A stretch of DNA of 64,000 nt from Candidatus Tumulicola sp. (GTDB lineage Bacteria > Vulcanimicrobiota > Vulcanimicrobiia > Vulcanimicrobiales > Vulcanimicrobiaceae), in assembly GCA_036490475.1 (NCBI GenBank), contig DASXDT010000006.1:62001-126000 (forward strand). Reading direction: 5' to 3'. Position 1 is the first letter of the stretch; the number at the start of each line of letters is the position of its first letter. This document shows positions 36,810 to 46,763 of this stretch, in pieces. The notes beneath the pieces are model-generated. The model saw only the letters and a program-made list of their open reading frames with translations. It made no database searches and had not been told where the DNA came from. Position numbers and translations under genes: made by a program.

Positions 36810-37520
36810 ATGGCCTTGTCGCACGTCATACTGCACGTCGGGTTGTGCAGCGCCATCGCCCGAGCTAGCGAGTCGACCCGCTTCGATCTTCAGCTTCGCC
36901 TCGTCGACTTGCGCGGCAACGCCCGGCTCACGCGCGGTTTTCGTATAGAACGCGGCGACGACGACGCACCCAAGATCGTCGAGTTCGATATCGCTCCCGG
37001 CACCTATGGCCTGAGCGCGGTGGTCCCGAAATACGGTTGCTCGGCCTCCGACTTCATCACGATCCTCGACGGCCACGATCGAAGCGTCAACGAAACCTTG
37101 GCAAGCGGTTCGCCGCGGCCGCCCAAAACGTTGCTGATCTCCGGTTCGTCCCCGCAATCGTTCCTCTACGTCAACCCGACGTTCGTGCTGCTGAATAAGA
37201 ACACCAGCGCCTGCAATAAGCCGACGGTCGACTTCGTCCCGCTACAGGTCAGCGTCGAAAACGATCAGGACGCCTACTATGCGACCCTCGACACCAATCC
37301 CAGCGGAATTTCAGGTCCGGTTCAGCTCGCATTGCGCTTGAAAACGCCGACGCATCAGTATCACTACATCCGGGTACCGTTACCATTTCCCCCTTCCTGG
37401 GGAGGCTGGCCGGAGATGGTGCATTTCGACGTTACGCAGGGTGAGGTAGACGATTTGGCCACAGAACCGGTCAACACGTTGCTCTGTCTCAAGCTGTGGG
37501 AAACGAAAGTCCACTTTTGA
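36810..37520 (+). CDS. Exported hypothetical protein
   Basis: 236 residues; the first 20 (HVILHVGLCSAIARA) look like a signal peptide. The rest is beta-rich with several Cys (VVPKYGCSASDF, NTSACNKPTV, NTLLCLKL). No family recognised. The start lacks a clear ribosome-binding site. The coding frame is supported by its overlap with kup, whose TTG lies in the stop codon (TTGA). Confidence 0.6.
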   Translation: MALSHVILHVGLCSAIARASESTRFDLQLRLVDLRGNARLTRGFRIERGDDDAPKIVEFDIAPGTYGLSAVVPKYGCSASDFITILDGHDRSVNETLASGSPRPPKTLLISGSSPQSFLYVNPTFVLLNKNTSACNKPTVDFVPLQVSVENDQDAYYATLDTNPSGISGPVQLALRLKTPTHQYHYIRVPLPFPPSWGGWPEMVHFDVTQGEVDDLATEPVNTLLCLKLWETKVHF

Positions 37521-39406
37521 CGGAGCGAATTGCCGCGGGCCGGCAGCTGCCCCCGTCCGCGTTGGCACTTGCGGCGCTTGGAATTGTGTTCGGCGACATT
37601 GGAACCAGCCCGCTGTACGCGTTCCGCCAGTGTTTTACCAGCGTTTTGCACATCGAGCCAACTCACGAGAACGTGCTCGGCATCGTCAGCTTGATTCTGT
37701 GGTCGTTGATTTTGATCGTCTTCGTGCGCTACATCGGCATGGTGATGAAGGTATCGCACGACGGCGAAGGCGGCATTCTCGCGTTGCTAGCATTCGTGCT
37801 TCCCCGGGTGCAGCGCGGCGTTCCGCCCAGAGGCACCTGGCTCACGTTCTTGATCATCCTCGGGGCAGGTATGTTGTTCGGCGACGGTATCATAACGCCG
37901 GCGGTCTCGGTGTTGTCGTCGGTCGAAGGCCTCGAAGTCGCCACCTCGGCCGCGAAGCCATTCATTCTTCCCGCGGCAGTCGGCGTGTTGGCAGCGTTGT
38001 TTTTGGTGCAGCGACGCGGCACGCAAAAAATCGGTAACGTTTTCGGACCGATCATGCTGATCTGGTTCGTCACGATCGGTGCGTTGGGCGTGGGCGGCAT
38101 CGTTCAACATCCGAGCGTGCTGCATGCGATCGAACCGTGGTACATCGTGTCGTTCTTCGCACGCCACGGCATCGCGGCGATCGCCGTTTTCGGCGCGATC
38201 GTCTTGTGCGTTTCGGGCGTCGAAGCGCTGTATGCCGACATGTCGCATTTCGGGCGCGGCCCGATCGCCAAAGCCTGGACGTTTGTCGTGTTTCCGGCGC
38301 TGGCATTGAACTACATCGGACAAGGCGCGCTGGTGCTGACCGATCCGAGCGCCATCCGCAACCCGTTTTACAACTTGGTTCCATCCGCGATGCTGTTCGT
38401 CGTCGTCGGGATCGCGACGCTGGCGACCATCATCGCGTCGCAAGCCTTGATATCGGGCGTCTTCACACTCACCAAACAAGCCATCGCACTCGGCTTTATC
38501 CCGCGGATGCGCGTCGTCTACACCTCGATGATGCACCGCGGACAGGTCTACGTGCCCGCGATCAATTGGTTACTAGCGGTCGCGTGCATCTCGTTGGTGA
38601 TCGCTTTCCGCAGTTCGGAACGGTTGGCCAACGCATACGGACTGGCCGTCGCCGTGACGATGGTCGTTACGTCGATCGCGTACTACGTGGTCGTCAAAGA
38701 TACGATGCAGTGGTCGCCGTGGGTAGCGGCACTCAGCACCGCGCCGTTTCTTGCCATCGAAATTCTCTTCGTCATCGGCGGGCTTCCGAAAATCCCCGAA
38801 GGCGGCTGGTTTCCGATCGCCGTCAGTTTGGTCGTGTTCGCGATCGCCTACACGTGGAGATTCGGCCGGCGACGCATCGCACTGAGCCACGTGGAGCAGT
38901 CGCAACCGGTCGAGGAATTTTTGGCCGAGGTTGGCGACCGCCTCGGACGTCCGTACGAAGGTACCGCCGTCTTTTTAACCGCCGACCATCAAGGCGTTCC
39001 GTTCGTCCTACGCCACCACTGGGCACGAATGCACAGCGTCGACGAACGAATCATTCTGCTAACTGTCGTGCCGACCAACGACCCGTATCTCAACGACGAG
39101 CGCCGGGTAGTCGTGGAGCGGCTATCGCCCGGCTTGATTCGCGTCACCGCTCGCTTCGGCTTCATGGAAAAACCCGATATCCGGTACATCGTCAAGGCGT
39201 GCGAGGTTTCCGGACTACGACTCGACGATCCCGACACGACGTATTACATGGCCGATCCGCAAATCGTCGCGCAGCGGCCCGGCATTCTTCACGCGACGCG
39301 TCGCGCGTTCTACGTCTTCTTGAAGCAGAACTCGAGACCGATCGGTGCGAGCTTGGGCATTCCCGCCGATTCGCAAGCCAAGCTCGGCCTCGAAGTGCCG
39401 ATGTAA
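37517..39406 (+). CDS. kup: KUP-family potassium uptake protein
   Basis: Low-affinity K+/H+ symporter of the inner membrane. The family signature LGIVFGDIGTSPLYAFRQCF is at the N-terminus, then LILWSLILIVFVRYIGMVMK, HDGEGGILALLA, GDGIITPAVSVLSSVEGLEV and about twelve helices; the hydrophilic C-terminal domain starts near residue 455 (EEFLAEVGDRLGRPYEG). About 629 residues. TTG 37517 overlaps the upstream stop; GTG 37496 is an alternative start. Confidence 0.95.
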   Translation: MTERIAAGRQLPPSALALAALGIVFGDIGTSPLYAFRQCFTSVLHIEPTHENVLGIVSLILWSLILIVFVRYIGMVMKVSHDGEGGILALLAFVLPRVQRGVPPRGTWLTFLIILGAGMLFGDGIITPAVSVLSSVEGLEVATSAAKPFILPAAVGVLAALFLVQRRGTQKIGNVFGPIMLIWFVTIGALGVGGIVQHPSVLHAIEPWYIVSFFARHGIAAIAVFGAIVLCVSGVEALYADMSHFGRGPIAKAWTFVVFPALALNYIGQGALVLTDPSAIRNPFYNLVPSAMLFVVVGIATLATIIASQALISGVFTLTKQAIALGFIPRMRVVYTSMMHRGQVYVPAINWLLAVACISLVIAFRSSERLANAYGLAVAVTMVVTSIAYYVVVKDTMQWSPWVAALSTAPFLAIEILFVIGGLPKIPEGGWFPIAVSLVVFAIAYTWRFGRRRIALSHVEQSQPVEEFLAEVGDRLGRPYEGTAVFLTADHQGVPFVLRHHWARMHSVDERIILLTVVPTNDPYLNDERRVVVERLSPGLIRVTARFGFMEKPDIRYIVKACEVSGLRLDDPDTTYYMADPQIVAQRPGILHATRRAFYVFLKQNSRPIGASLGIPADSQAKLGLEVPM

Positions 39407-39412
39407 TCCGTC

Positions 39413-41224
39413 GTGCTTGCGGCTGCATTGCTCGCCGGTTCGCTCGTGTTGCACCCGTGCGGCGCGCATCAAGCATACTACTGTGGATCGCTGGCACGTC
39501 CACTCGACGCCACCGGACGAATCGCAGGTCGCATCGACATCGGCTTCACCTGGCTGCCGCACGCGCTTCGCAACGCACCTTCCGCGGGAACGATCGTCGC
39601 CGCCGAAGGTGGGCCGGGCTATCCATCGGGCGCTTCGCGCGATGCTTACCGCGCGCTGTTCGGACCGCTCCTGTCTACCCACGACATGCTGTTAATGGAC
39701 GATCGCGGAACCGGCCGCTCGGGCGCGATCGATTGTCGCGCGCTGCAGGGCGGCTCGATGACGTTGCCCGCCATCGCTCGTTGCGGCGCACAGCTCGGCT
39801 CCGCAGCGGGACTGTACGGATCGGCCGAAGCGGCAGACGATCTCGATGCGTTGATGGGACGGCTGGGCGTAACGCGAGCGGACCTATATGGCGATTCCTA
39901 CGGCACATTTTTCGTTCAAACGTTCGCGGCCCGGCATCCCGCCCGAGTGCGCCGCATCGTGTTGGACGGTGCATATCCGGCGGGCGGCCTCGATCCATGG
40001 TATTCGAGTACGACACCCGCGATCGCCGCTGCATTCGATGCGGTCTGCAGGCGCTCGACACAATGCGCGGCGCGCGGTGCAGCCATGACTCGCATCGATC
40101 GCGTTCTTGCGCGACTGCGGTCCGGACGCGGACCGATCGACCCATCACAACTGGCATTCGTGATGGATACCGCCGGCCTCGATTCGCTGGTGTATCGCGA
40201 ATTGGACGCGGCAGTTCGCGCGTGGCTAGAACGCGGCGACGGCATACCGCTACGGCGGCTAGCTCGCGAAGCATGGGATTTCGAAGAATTCGCTTCGAGC
40301 GACCCGCGAGAAGATAGCAACGGGTTGTTCGTCGCTGCGAGCTGCGCGGATAACCCGCAAGCGTACGATATGCGTTTCGCGCCGGCGCTTCGGCAAGCGC
40401 AATGGCGATCGATCGAACGTCGTACGGCCGAATCGAATGCGCAACTTTATGCGCCGTTTACGGTCAGAGAATTTTTGAGCATTCCTCTGGATTACGCGTA
40501 CGTGCCGCTCTGCCAGAACTGGCCAGTCGCGCCTGCCGGGCACCCGGCGGGACAACCGTTTCCACCCGGAACGCATATGCCGGACGTGCCGGCTTTGGTG
40601 TTGACCGGCGATCTCGATACAATCACGACGCCGTCGGAAGGCGACGCGGCTGCGAAGCTGTTTGGACGCTCGCAACGCGTCATCGTTCGCAACACCGGTC
40701 ACGTAACGGCAATCGACGATCCGTGGAACTGCGCGTCCGCGCTCGTGCGAACGTTTCTGGCGGGGCACTCACTCAACACGAGCTGCGCCGCTCACATTCC
40801 AGCCACGCGACTGATCGACACGTTTCCCGGGACGCGCTCCGAAATGCCGCCGGCTGCGCTCGCACGCGGTTCCGCGTCGCTCGCTACGCTTCGGGACGCT
40901 GCAAACGCAGTGGCAGCCGCCGGCGATGCGTTGGCCCGAGCGCAACAGTTCGGCACTGCCGCCGGGGACGGTCTGCGCGGCGGCCGCTTTAAGGTCGCGC
41001 CGACGGCAACCGGGAGCCGCATCGAACTGCACGCGGTGCGCTGGACCGCTGACTTTCCCGTGTCCGGAAACGTGGACTGGAACCGAGCGACGGGTGCCGT
41101 CGCCGCTCGGTTGCGAGCGCCGGGCCTCCGCGAGACCGCGAGTTGGAACGTCACGGCCGGTTCGCGTGCACGCCTCCGCATGGTCGAACCCGGCTCCGTC
41201 GAGGCGACCGCGCCGGCGCCATAG
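39413..41224 (+). CDS. Secreted alpha/beta hydrolase (tripeptidyl-aminopeptidase-like)
   Basis: 603 residues, signal peptide about 1-19. Oxyanion segment AAEGGPGYPSG, LMDDRGTGRSG, nucleophile elbow YGDSYGTFF with catalytic Ser near 170, acid LTGDLDTITTPSEG and His NTGHVTAI match the SlpD/Tap-type peptidases (alpha/beta hydrolase plus C-terminal TAP-like domain). The segment after about residue 450 is an extra beta-rich domain. It follows kup by 6 nt and probably acts outside the inner membrane. Confidence 0.88.
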   Translation: MLAAALLAGSLVLHPCGAHQAYYCGSLARPLDATGRIAGRIDIGFTWLPHALRNAPSAGTIVAAEGGPGYPSGASRDAYRALFGPLLSTHDMLLMDDRGTGRSGAIDCRALQGGSMTLPAIARCGAQLGSAAGLYGSAEAADDLDALMGRLGVTRADLYGDSYGTFFVQTFAARHPARVRRIVLDGAYPAGGLDPWYSSTTPAIAAAFDAVCRRSTQCAARGAAMTRIDRVLARLRSGRGPIDPSQLAFVMDTAGLDSLVYRELDAAVRAWLERGDGIPLRRLAREAWDFEEFASSDPREDSNGLFVAASCADNPQAYDMRFAPALRQAQWRSIERRTAESNAQLYAPFTVREFLSIPLDYAYVPLCQNWPVAPAGHPAGQPFPPGTHMPDVPALVLTGDLDTITTPSEGDAAAKLFGRSQRVIVRNTGHVTAIDDPWNCASALVRTFLAGHSLNTSCAAHIPATRLIDTFPGTRSEMPPAALARGSASLATLRDAANAVAAAGDALARAQQFGTAAGDGLRGGRFKVAPTATGSRIELHAVRWTADFPVSGNVDWNRATGAVAARLRAPGLRETASWNVTAGSRARLRMVEPGSVEATAPAP

Positions 41225-41345
41225 CCGCTCGTACCGCACGAAAGGCAGAGGACGGACCGCCTGCACGGGCCGAAGGAAGCGAGCGAAGCGGTACCAGAGT
41301 CCGCGTCAGATTGGTTCACCTAGTTCTCGAAAGGAATTCCTCATA

Positions 41346-41750
41346 ATGAATATCTTCGCTCGGCTTGCCATTTCGATCGGCGTCGCGGGCGTCCTGACGG
41401 GCATGTCGCTAGCTCCGGCTCAGGCGGCCGCTCCGGTTGTCGTGAAATCGTGCAACATCATCGCCCCCAAACTGGCGAGCAAAAAGGCCGGCGGCACGCA
41501 AATCGACTACATCATCTACGGCAAGAAGCCGGCGGCACAGATCACGTTTGCGGTCGGCTACCGCAACGCGGCGCAGCATTTTTTGCGTACGGTGACCGAC
41601 TATGGCACGTTCTCGCCGGGCGTCCAAATCAACCATCACTTCTCGCTGTACAACGACGTGACGTACGCCGGAAGTCAAGTGAGCTCGTGCGTTCCGATCA
41701 AAGTGAAATGGCAAGACTCCACGCTGTGGGTCGCGCCCTCGTCGCACTAA
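41346..41750 (+). CDS. Small exported protein of unknown function
   Basis: 134 residues. The signal peptide is clear (about 1-28, ISIGVAGVLTGMSLAPAQAA). The mature protein has two Cys (SCNIIAP and SSCVPIKV) that could form a disulfide, and repeated strands (YIIYGKKPAAQITFAVGYRN, FSLYNDVTYAG). ATG 41346 follows AAAGGAA; the longer upstream frame is not supported. A strong terminator follows. Confidence 0.75.
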   Translation: MNIFARLAISIGVAGVLTGMSLAPAQAAAPVVVKSCNIIAPKLASKKAGGTQIDYIIYGKKPAAQITFAVGYRNAAQHFLRTVTDYGTFSPGVQINHHFSLYNDVTYAGSQVSSCVPIKVKWQDSTLWVAPSSH

Positions 41751-41773
41751 CTCGCACCTAACTCGGTAAAACG

Positions 41774-41810
41774 AATCGGCGCGCCGTCAAACGACGGTGC
41801 GCCGATTTTT
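41774..41810 (+). terminator. Bidirectional Rho-independent terminator
   Basis: A 15-bp stem (AATCGGCGCGCCGTC / GACGGTGCGCCGATT, one G-T pair) with an AAAC loop is followed by a T run; the opposite strand ends in CGTTTT. It separates the convergent small exported protein and the phosphoesterase lipoprotein. Confidence 0.93.
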
Positions 41811-41822
41811 GTTAACCAGCCG

Positions 41823-43220
41823 CTATTCGCTATCGGGAACGCGGTGATCGGGTGGCTGCGCTAAGATCCCTTTCATGTCGAGCGAGGCCTTGAACGGCTT
41901 GAACTTGCGCGGCTTCTGTGTGAAGTCGAAGCAATCGTCTTCCGGCGAGTTCGCCCGCGTATCGGATGCTGCCAATCGCGGTAGTCCGAATTGATCTTCG
42001 GTGAACCGTAAGATGCTGCCGTGCTCGTATTGGACGTGCGAAACGAAGCCCTTCTTGGCGTACGGCGAGATGATGACGAGCGGCACACGCATGCCGAGAC
42101 CGTCGTAGTCGACCATCTGCGGCGGCACGTGGTCGTACCAGCCGCCGTACTCGTCCCACATGATGAAGATCGCAGTCGATTTCCAGTATTTGCTTTCACC
42201 AACGGCATTTACGAGCGACGTCACCCAAGCGGGGCCGCTGTTCGAACCGCAGCCCGCGTGGTCGGAGTTTTCACACGTGGGCGTCACCCAACTGACTACC
42301 GGTAATTTTCCGGAACTGACAACGTCAAAAAACTTCGACTGCGGCGTGATGACGTTGCGACTCCAGTCTTTACCGTAGCGAATGTGCTTGATGGCCTGAT
42401 AGGCATTCCATATATTGCCGTCGCCGTAGATCGAGGCGGTGTAATATCCCCAACTCAGCTTGGCGGTGTCGAGCTCGTCGCCGAGCGTCTGCGTGTCGTA
42501 ACACGGCGTGATCGGCGACCCGATCTGACGCTGTTGATTGATGGTGTTCACCTGATCGCTGGGACCACCATCGCAGCCCCACGTGCTCGACGGGTAATCG
42601 ACCGACGAGCTGGCATTACCGCGAATGATGTACTGGTGTGAAATAAAGCTGCTGGCGTCCAGATGCGACGTGAACATCCGGTCGCCGATCACGTATTGAG
42701 ACGCCATGTCAAAGTACGGCTGCGATTCACTGCGCGGCACGTACCCGTACATCGGATGCGCGTTCGGACACGGCGGACCGCCGCCGCCGCAACCGACGTA
42801 TTCGCGATCGAACCCGTTGTTTTGGCAATTCGTTCCGGGCAGTGACCCGGTGCCGTTGCAGGCTTGAAAAAATGACGTCGAGCTATGATCGATGTCCCAT
42901 GGCGCTTCGAGTCCAACGGGTTGCAGCGTGACTTTAGCGCCCGTGCTCGTGTACCCGTACGACTGCGTGTCGGCGCCTGGAAACCCTTGAAAGAGATCGT
43001 CGAAACTCCGATTTTCTTGAATGATGATAACGACGTGTTTGATCTTACCGCTGATCTTACCGCGTGGAGCGGCCACGCGAACCGCGTCGAGAATCCGTGA
43101 AGATTGCGACGTGACCGGAAGCGGTGCCGAGCCGCTGCTCGGACTTCCGCTGCAACCGGCAATGACGGCAGCGAGCGCGACCGAAACGATGCGAATCGGG
43201 CGCCCTGAGTTTCGATACAT
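41823..43220 (-). CDS. Phosphoesterase-family lipoprotein (acid phosphatase / phospholipase C type)
   Basis: 465 residues. A lipoprotein signal with lipobox VIAGC (Cys near 23). The PF04185-type motifs are HVVIIIQENRSFDDLF near residue 63, YVIGDRMFTSHLDASSFISHQY, SWVTPTCENSDHAG and FIMWDEYGGWYDHVPP, supplying metal and phosphate ligands. It would cleave phosphate esters or phospholipids in the periplasm or at the surface. ATG follows a strong GGGGGAA. Neighbours give no substrate clue. Confidence 0.92.
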   Translation of the reverse strand: MYRNSGRPIRIVSVALAAVIAGCSGSPSSGSAPLPVTSQSSRILDAVRVAAPRGKISGKIKHVVIIIQENRSFDDLFQGFPGADTQSYGYTSTGAKVTLQPVGLEAPWDIDHSSTSFFQACNGTGSLPGTNCQNNGFDREYVGCGGGGPPCPNAHPMYGYVPRSESQPYFDMASQYVIGDRMFTSHLDASSFISHQYIIRGNASSSVDYPSSTWGCDGGPSDQVNTINQQRQIGSPITPCYDTQTLGDELDTAKLSWGYYTASIYGDGNIWNAYQAIKHIRYGKDWSRNVITPQSKFFDVVSSGKLPVVSWVTPTCENSDHAGCGSNSGPAWVTSLVNAVGESKYWKSTAIFIMWDEYGGWYDHVPPQMVDYDGLGMRVPLVIISPYAKKGFVSHVQYEHGSILRFTEDQFGLPRLAASDTRANSPEDDCFDFTQKPRKFKPFKASLDMKGILAQPPDHRVPDSE

Positions 43221-43488
43221 AGATTCCCCCTTAAAGTAGCGGCTGCAAACGTACGACGGACGCTCGGCCGCCCCCCCGGGACCGGAAATTGCGCCGAACG
43301 ATCGCCGCCGGCACGAAACATGTAATCGTGCGAAAATTGGGAAGAAAACCGAAGTTACTAAATATTAGGTCAGCTTATGGACGGCGCACGATTTTTGAGT
43401 TCCGACAGTGAATTGACTCAAGTTATCTTTTGCAAGCTCCATTGACGGCCTCGTCGAACTGGCAAGCGAGCGCCGCCGGACGAGGGAG

Positions 43489-44397
43489 TTGCCGTTGAAC
43501 CACATCGCGTACCAAGGCCCAGAACGCATCCGCGCATACCGTTTGCCGGCTTCGATCGTAGCGGTACTCGCGCTGATGACCATCATCTCAGCGGCGCGTG
43601 CGGTCGCGCAGACCGCTCCCAACTCGACACCCGCTCCGGCAACGAGTTCCGCGCCGGCGGCCCCGAGCGACCCCTGCTCGAGCCTCATGGCGATCGTCAA
43701 TCGACCGAGCTTCGGAACCGGCGTTTGCACCGTTCGTCCGGACCACGTCGAGTTAGAAAACGGCTACACCAACCTGGTTACCGCCGGCGGAGCAAATACC
43801 ATAAGCTATCCACAATCGCTGTTGCGCATCGGTACCTTCGATCCGCACCTCGATTTCGAAGTTGGCCCGGTCACCGAAAATCATTCATCGTCGATGGGCC
43901 TTCCGGTCGACGGGATGAGCGATCTCGGCTTTGGTGCCAAGTACGAACTCGGGTATTCGTCACGAGCGTTGTGGGGCGTCAACGCCTCATTCACCGTTCC
44001 GACCGGCTCGTCGGCATTTGGGGGCGGAAACGCGACGTTTACGGGAAACTTCAATTGGGGCGACACGCTGAACTCCGAATTTTCGCTCAGCGGAACCCTC
44101 GGATTCAATGCCTCGAGTGCGTATAATGCCGGCGGCGTGCCGCAGTCGTACTTCGCCTTTACGCCGACGATCGCCCTAACCGCCGCGCTTCCCGGCGGAC
44201 CCTCGCAAATCAGCGCCGAGTATGCGTATTTTTCGTCGGCCGGGCCCAGTTTGGGCTCGAAAAGCTTCGTCGATGTTTTCTATCAACGCGATTTTGGCCA
44301 ACACGTGCAGATCGATATAGAGTATGGATTCCAACCGTCGTTCATCCCGGGCCAACGGCAACACTACGCCGGCGCCGGGATTTCGTTCATGAACTAG
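43489..44397 (+). CDS. Outer-membrane beta-barrel (transporter-like) protein
   Basis: 302 residues with a signal sequence (about 18-42) and a Pro/Ala-rich linker. The rest alternates short amphipathic strands with turns (LGFGAKYELGYSSRALWGVNASFTV, SFVDVFYQRDFGQHVQIDIEYGFQP) and ends in an aromatic-rich strand GAGISF, as in phenol-degradation meta-pathway type outer-membrane proteins. TTG start. It lies 24 nt before amt, probably in one operon. Confidence 0.78.
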   Translation: MPLNHIAYQGPERIRAYRLPASIVAVLALMTIISAARAVAQTAPNSTPAPATSSAPAAPSDPCSSLMAIVNRPSFGTGVCTVRPDHVELENGYTNLVTAGGANTISYPQSLLRIGTFDPHLDFEVGPVTENHSSSMGLPVDGMSDLGFGAKYELGYSSRALWGVNASFTVPTGSSAFGGGNATFTGNFNWGDTLNSEFSLSGTLGFNASSAYNAGGVPQSYFAFTPTIALTAALPGGPSQISAEYAYFSSAGPSLGSKSFVDVFYQRDFGQHVQIDIEYGFQPSFIPGQRQHYAGAGISFMN

Positions 44398-44421
44398 AAC
44401 GTCTCGTCAGGAGGACTGCCG

Positions 44422-45666
44422 ATGAATTCCGCAACGGCCTCGATCAATATCGGAAATACCGCTTTCATGTTGTTATGTGCGAGCCTGGTCATGCTTATGA
44501 CCCCGGGGCTCGCATTTTTTTACGGCGGCCTCGTTCAGCGCAAAAACGTGCTGACGATCATGATGCAAAGCTTCATGTCGTTGGGGTGGACCACCGTCTT
44601 ATGGTTCATTTTTGGATACTCCGAGTGTTTCGGCCAAGACTGGCATGGGATCATCGGCAATCCTGCGACGTATTTCTTTCTCAACGGCGTAACGCTGCAC
44701 ACGATGTTTACCGGGAACGACGCGGGTATTCCGCTGATCGTGCACATCGCATATCAGATGATGTTCGCGATCATCACCCCAGCATTGATAACCGGCGCCT
44801 TCGCAAATCGGGTCACCTTCAAGGCGTACTTTTGGTTCTTGACCGCATGGCTGATTTTCGTGTACTTCCCGTTCGTCCACATGGTCTGGAGTCCGGACGG
44901 CATGTTAGCGAAGTGGGGAGTACTCGACTTTGCCGGCGGCATCGTGGTGCACGCGTCGGCCGGTTTTGCGGCGCTCGCCTCGGTGCTGTATCTCGGAAAA
45001 CGCGCCGTCGTGGAGAACCGGCCGCACAACGTTCCGCTGATCGCGTTGGGCACTGGTTTGCTGTGGTTCGGTTGGTATGGGTTTAACGCCGGCTCCGAAC
45101 TTCGGGTCGACGCCGTCACCGCATCGGCATTTCTCAACACCGACATCGCCGCGTCGTTCGCAGCAGTCGCGTGGCTCGTAATCGAGTGGGCGAACGGCCG
45201 CCAACCGAAGTTCGTGGGTTTATTGACCGGCGCGGTCGCCGGCTTGGCAACGATTACGCCCGCCGCAGGGTACGTGTCACCGGTGACCGCCGTGATTATC
45301 GGACTGGCCGCTGGGTTGGTGTGCTACTACGCGGTCGCACTCAAGAACAAGATGGGCTGGGACGATGCACTCGACGTTTGGGGCGTCCACGGCGTCGGTG
45401 GATTCCTAGGAATCGTGCTCCTTGGCGTATTTGCGTCGACGCTGTGGAACCCGGGCGGCGCGGATGGCCTACTGCGCGGAAATCCGTCGTTCTTCGGTAA
45501 GCAGCTCACCGCAGCGATACTCTGCAGTGCCTATGCGTTCGTCTTTACATGGGTATCGTTGTGGTTGATCAACTTCGTTACGCGCGTGAAGGTCGATGAG
45601 GCCGCCGAACAGCAAGGCCTCGACATCGCCCTCCACGGCGAGGAGGCGTATCCGGTCGGCATCTAA
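44422..45666 (+). CDS. amt: Ammonium transporter Amt
   Basis: 414 residues with eleven hydrophobic helices. Family elements: MLMTPGLAFFYGGLVQRKNVL, the ammonium-binding IAYQMMFAIITPALITGAFA, LDFAGGIVVHASAGFAALAS with the first pore His, GWYGFNAGSEL and DVWGVHGVGGFLG with the second pore His. ATG follows GGAGG. No signal peptide and no glnK/glnB neighbour, which is unusual; the partner gene is instead an outer-membrane barrel. Confidence 0.96.
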   Translation: MNSATASINIGNTAFMLLCASLVMLMTPGLAFFYGGLVQRKNVLTIMMQSFMSLGWTTVLWFIFGYSECFGQDWHGIIGNPATYFFLNGVTLHTMFTGNDAGIPLIVHIAYQMMFAIITPALITGAFANRVTFKAYFWFLTAWLIFVYFPFVHMVWSPDGMLAKWGVLDFAGGIVVHASAGFAALASVLYLGKRAVVENRPHNVPLIALGTGLLWFGWYGFNAGSELRVDAVTASAFLNTDIAASFAAVAWLVIEWANGRQPKFVGLLTGAVAGLATITPAAGYVSPVTAVIIGLAAGLVCYYAVALKNKMGWDDALDVWGVHGVGGFLGIVLLGVFASTLWNPGGADGLLRGNPSFFGKQLTAAILCSAYAFVFTWVSLWLINFVTRVKVDEAAEQQGLDIALHGEEAYPVGI

Positions 45667-45713
45667 CGTGCGCGTTCTCGTTGGCTCGGCCGGACATCGC
45701 GCTCGCCGTTCAC

Positions 45714-45752
45714 ATCGGCACGCTAGCAGTGCTCTCAGGGCAGCGTGCCGAT
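45714..45752. terminator. Convergent hairpin between amt and the propeller lipoprotein
   Basis: A perfect 11-bp inverted repeat, ATCGGCACGCT (45714-45724) and AGCGTGCCGAT (45742-45752), with a 17-nt loop lies between convergent stops. It lacks a T run, so it may stabilise 3' ends or act with Rho. Confidence 0.6.
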
Positions 45753-45767
45753 GACGCTCGGCAAGTT

Positions 45768-46763
45768 CTACTCGTTGGAACGCGGGTTGTAAGCGGCGCC
45801 TTTCACCGATGCGCTGGGCGTAAGACCGTTGTTGTAGCTGTATAAGAATGTGAGAGCGGTCGTGCTGTACTTATACACGTCGATCTCGCCGGCTACGTAA
45901 TTCGCCGTCGCAAATTCCGTTGACTTTTGGTTAAGATGGCCCCAGAACGTTTCGCCGTGCAACGAGAACGGGCCGCCGACGACCGTGCAAGCCGGGTTGC
46001 ATCCTGAGTAGATCATCAACGCTCCGATGTTGTTGGCGGAATTATCGATCGCAACGAGATGACCGGCGCCGTCGATGTCGAGGCCGCCCGGGCTGGTGTT
46101 TATATACCCGGTCGCAACGACCCCGGCACCCTTGCATTTCGCGAAGTAGACCAACTTCGGCGTGAACTGCGGGCTATATGCAGATGCCCAGCAGTCGCCT
46201 TTCGGGTCCATAGCAACGCCAACCATCTCGAAGATGGCGGGATTCGTCAGGTTGACTTTACAGCCGCCCTTCATCGTACATAACGAGACGCTGCCGTCCT
46301 TGCTGTCGTTGTCCATCATGTTCGCAACGGCAATTTTGCCGGTAAGCGAGTCGTTGCTGGCAGCATCCACCGGTTGTCCGTACGGATCGCTAGTCGACGC
46401 GGCTCTGGCTCCGCACATGCCTGGGCCTTTGAAAATAATGATCGAGCGGCTGCCGCCGTCGGGATCGATCACGTTGCCTTTACCGTCGACGGCCACCCCG
46501 TTGAGGTACAGCACGCCCGGAATGCTGCATGCCGGCGGCTCATTCTTCTTGTTGTTACTCTTGTACGCTAAGATGCTCGTGCTGTTGAATTGGCTGACAT
46601 ACAGGCCGCTCTTCATCGCGTCGGGCGCTTCCAGGGCTGCGATGATGCCGGCGCTGGAATACTGCGGCGCGGTGGCGGGGGCACTTGGCGAAACGCCATT
46701 GCCCGCACAGCCGGCAAGAAATCCAATGGCGACTGCACTGAGGAACGTCGCTAACAAACGCAT
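45768..46763 (-). CDS. Beta-propeller-type lipoprotein
   Basis: 331 residues. Lipobox FLAGC (Cys 19). Repeated blades of about 45 residues, each with a D-x-x-G-x-x-x-V/A turn (GVAVDGKGNVIDPDGGSRSIIIF, GVAMDPKGDCWASAYS, GGLDIDGAGHLVAIDNS), as in NHL/SMP-30 propellers. Same style as the proteins at 48961 and 50065. Exported and membrane-anchored; ligand unknown. Confidence 0.82.
   Translation of the reverse strand: MRLLATFLSAVAIGFLAGCAGNGVSPSAPATAPQYSSAGIIAALEAPDAMKSGLYVSQFNSTSILAYKSNNKKNEPPACSIPGVLYLNGVAVDGKGNVIDPDGGSRSIIIFKGPGMCGARAASTSDPYGQPVDAASNDSLTGKIAVANMMDNDSKDGSVSLCTMKGGCKVNLTNPAIFEMVGVAMDPKGDCWASAYSPQFTPKLVYFAKCKGAGVVATGYINTSPGGLDIDGAGHLVAIDNSANNIGALMIYSGCNPACTVVGGPFSLHGETFWGHLNQKSTEFATANYVAGEIDVYKYSTTALTFLYSYNNGLTPSASVKGAAYNPRSNE

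Noticed and set aside
36717-37157. Minus-strand frame of about 146 codons
   Set aside because: It overlaps the plus-strand exported protein, which joins kup through a TTGA overlap; no motif was seen.
38137-40317. A long open frame on the plus strand across kup and the hydrolase gene
   Set aside because: It is a shadow of two genes with clear families; its product is Arg-rich and has no domain.
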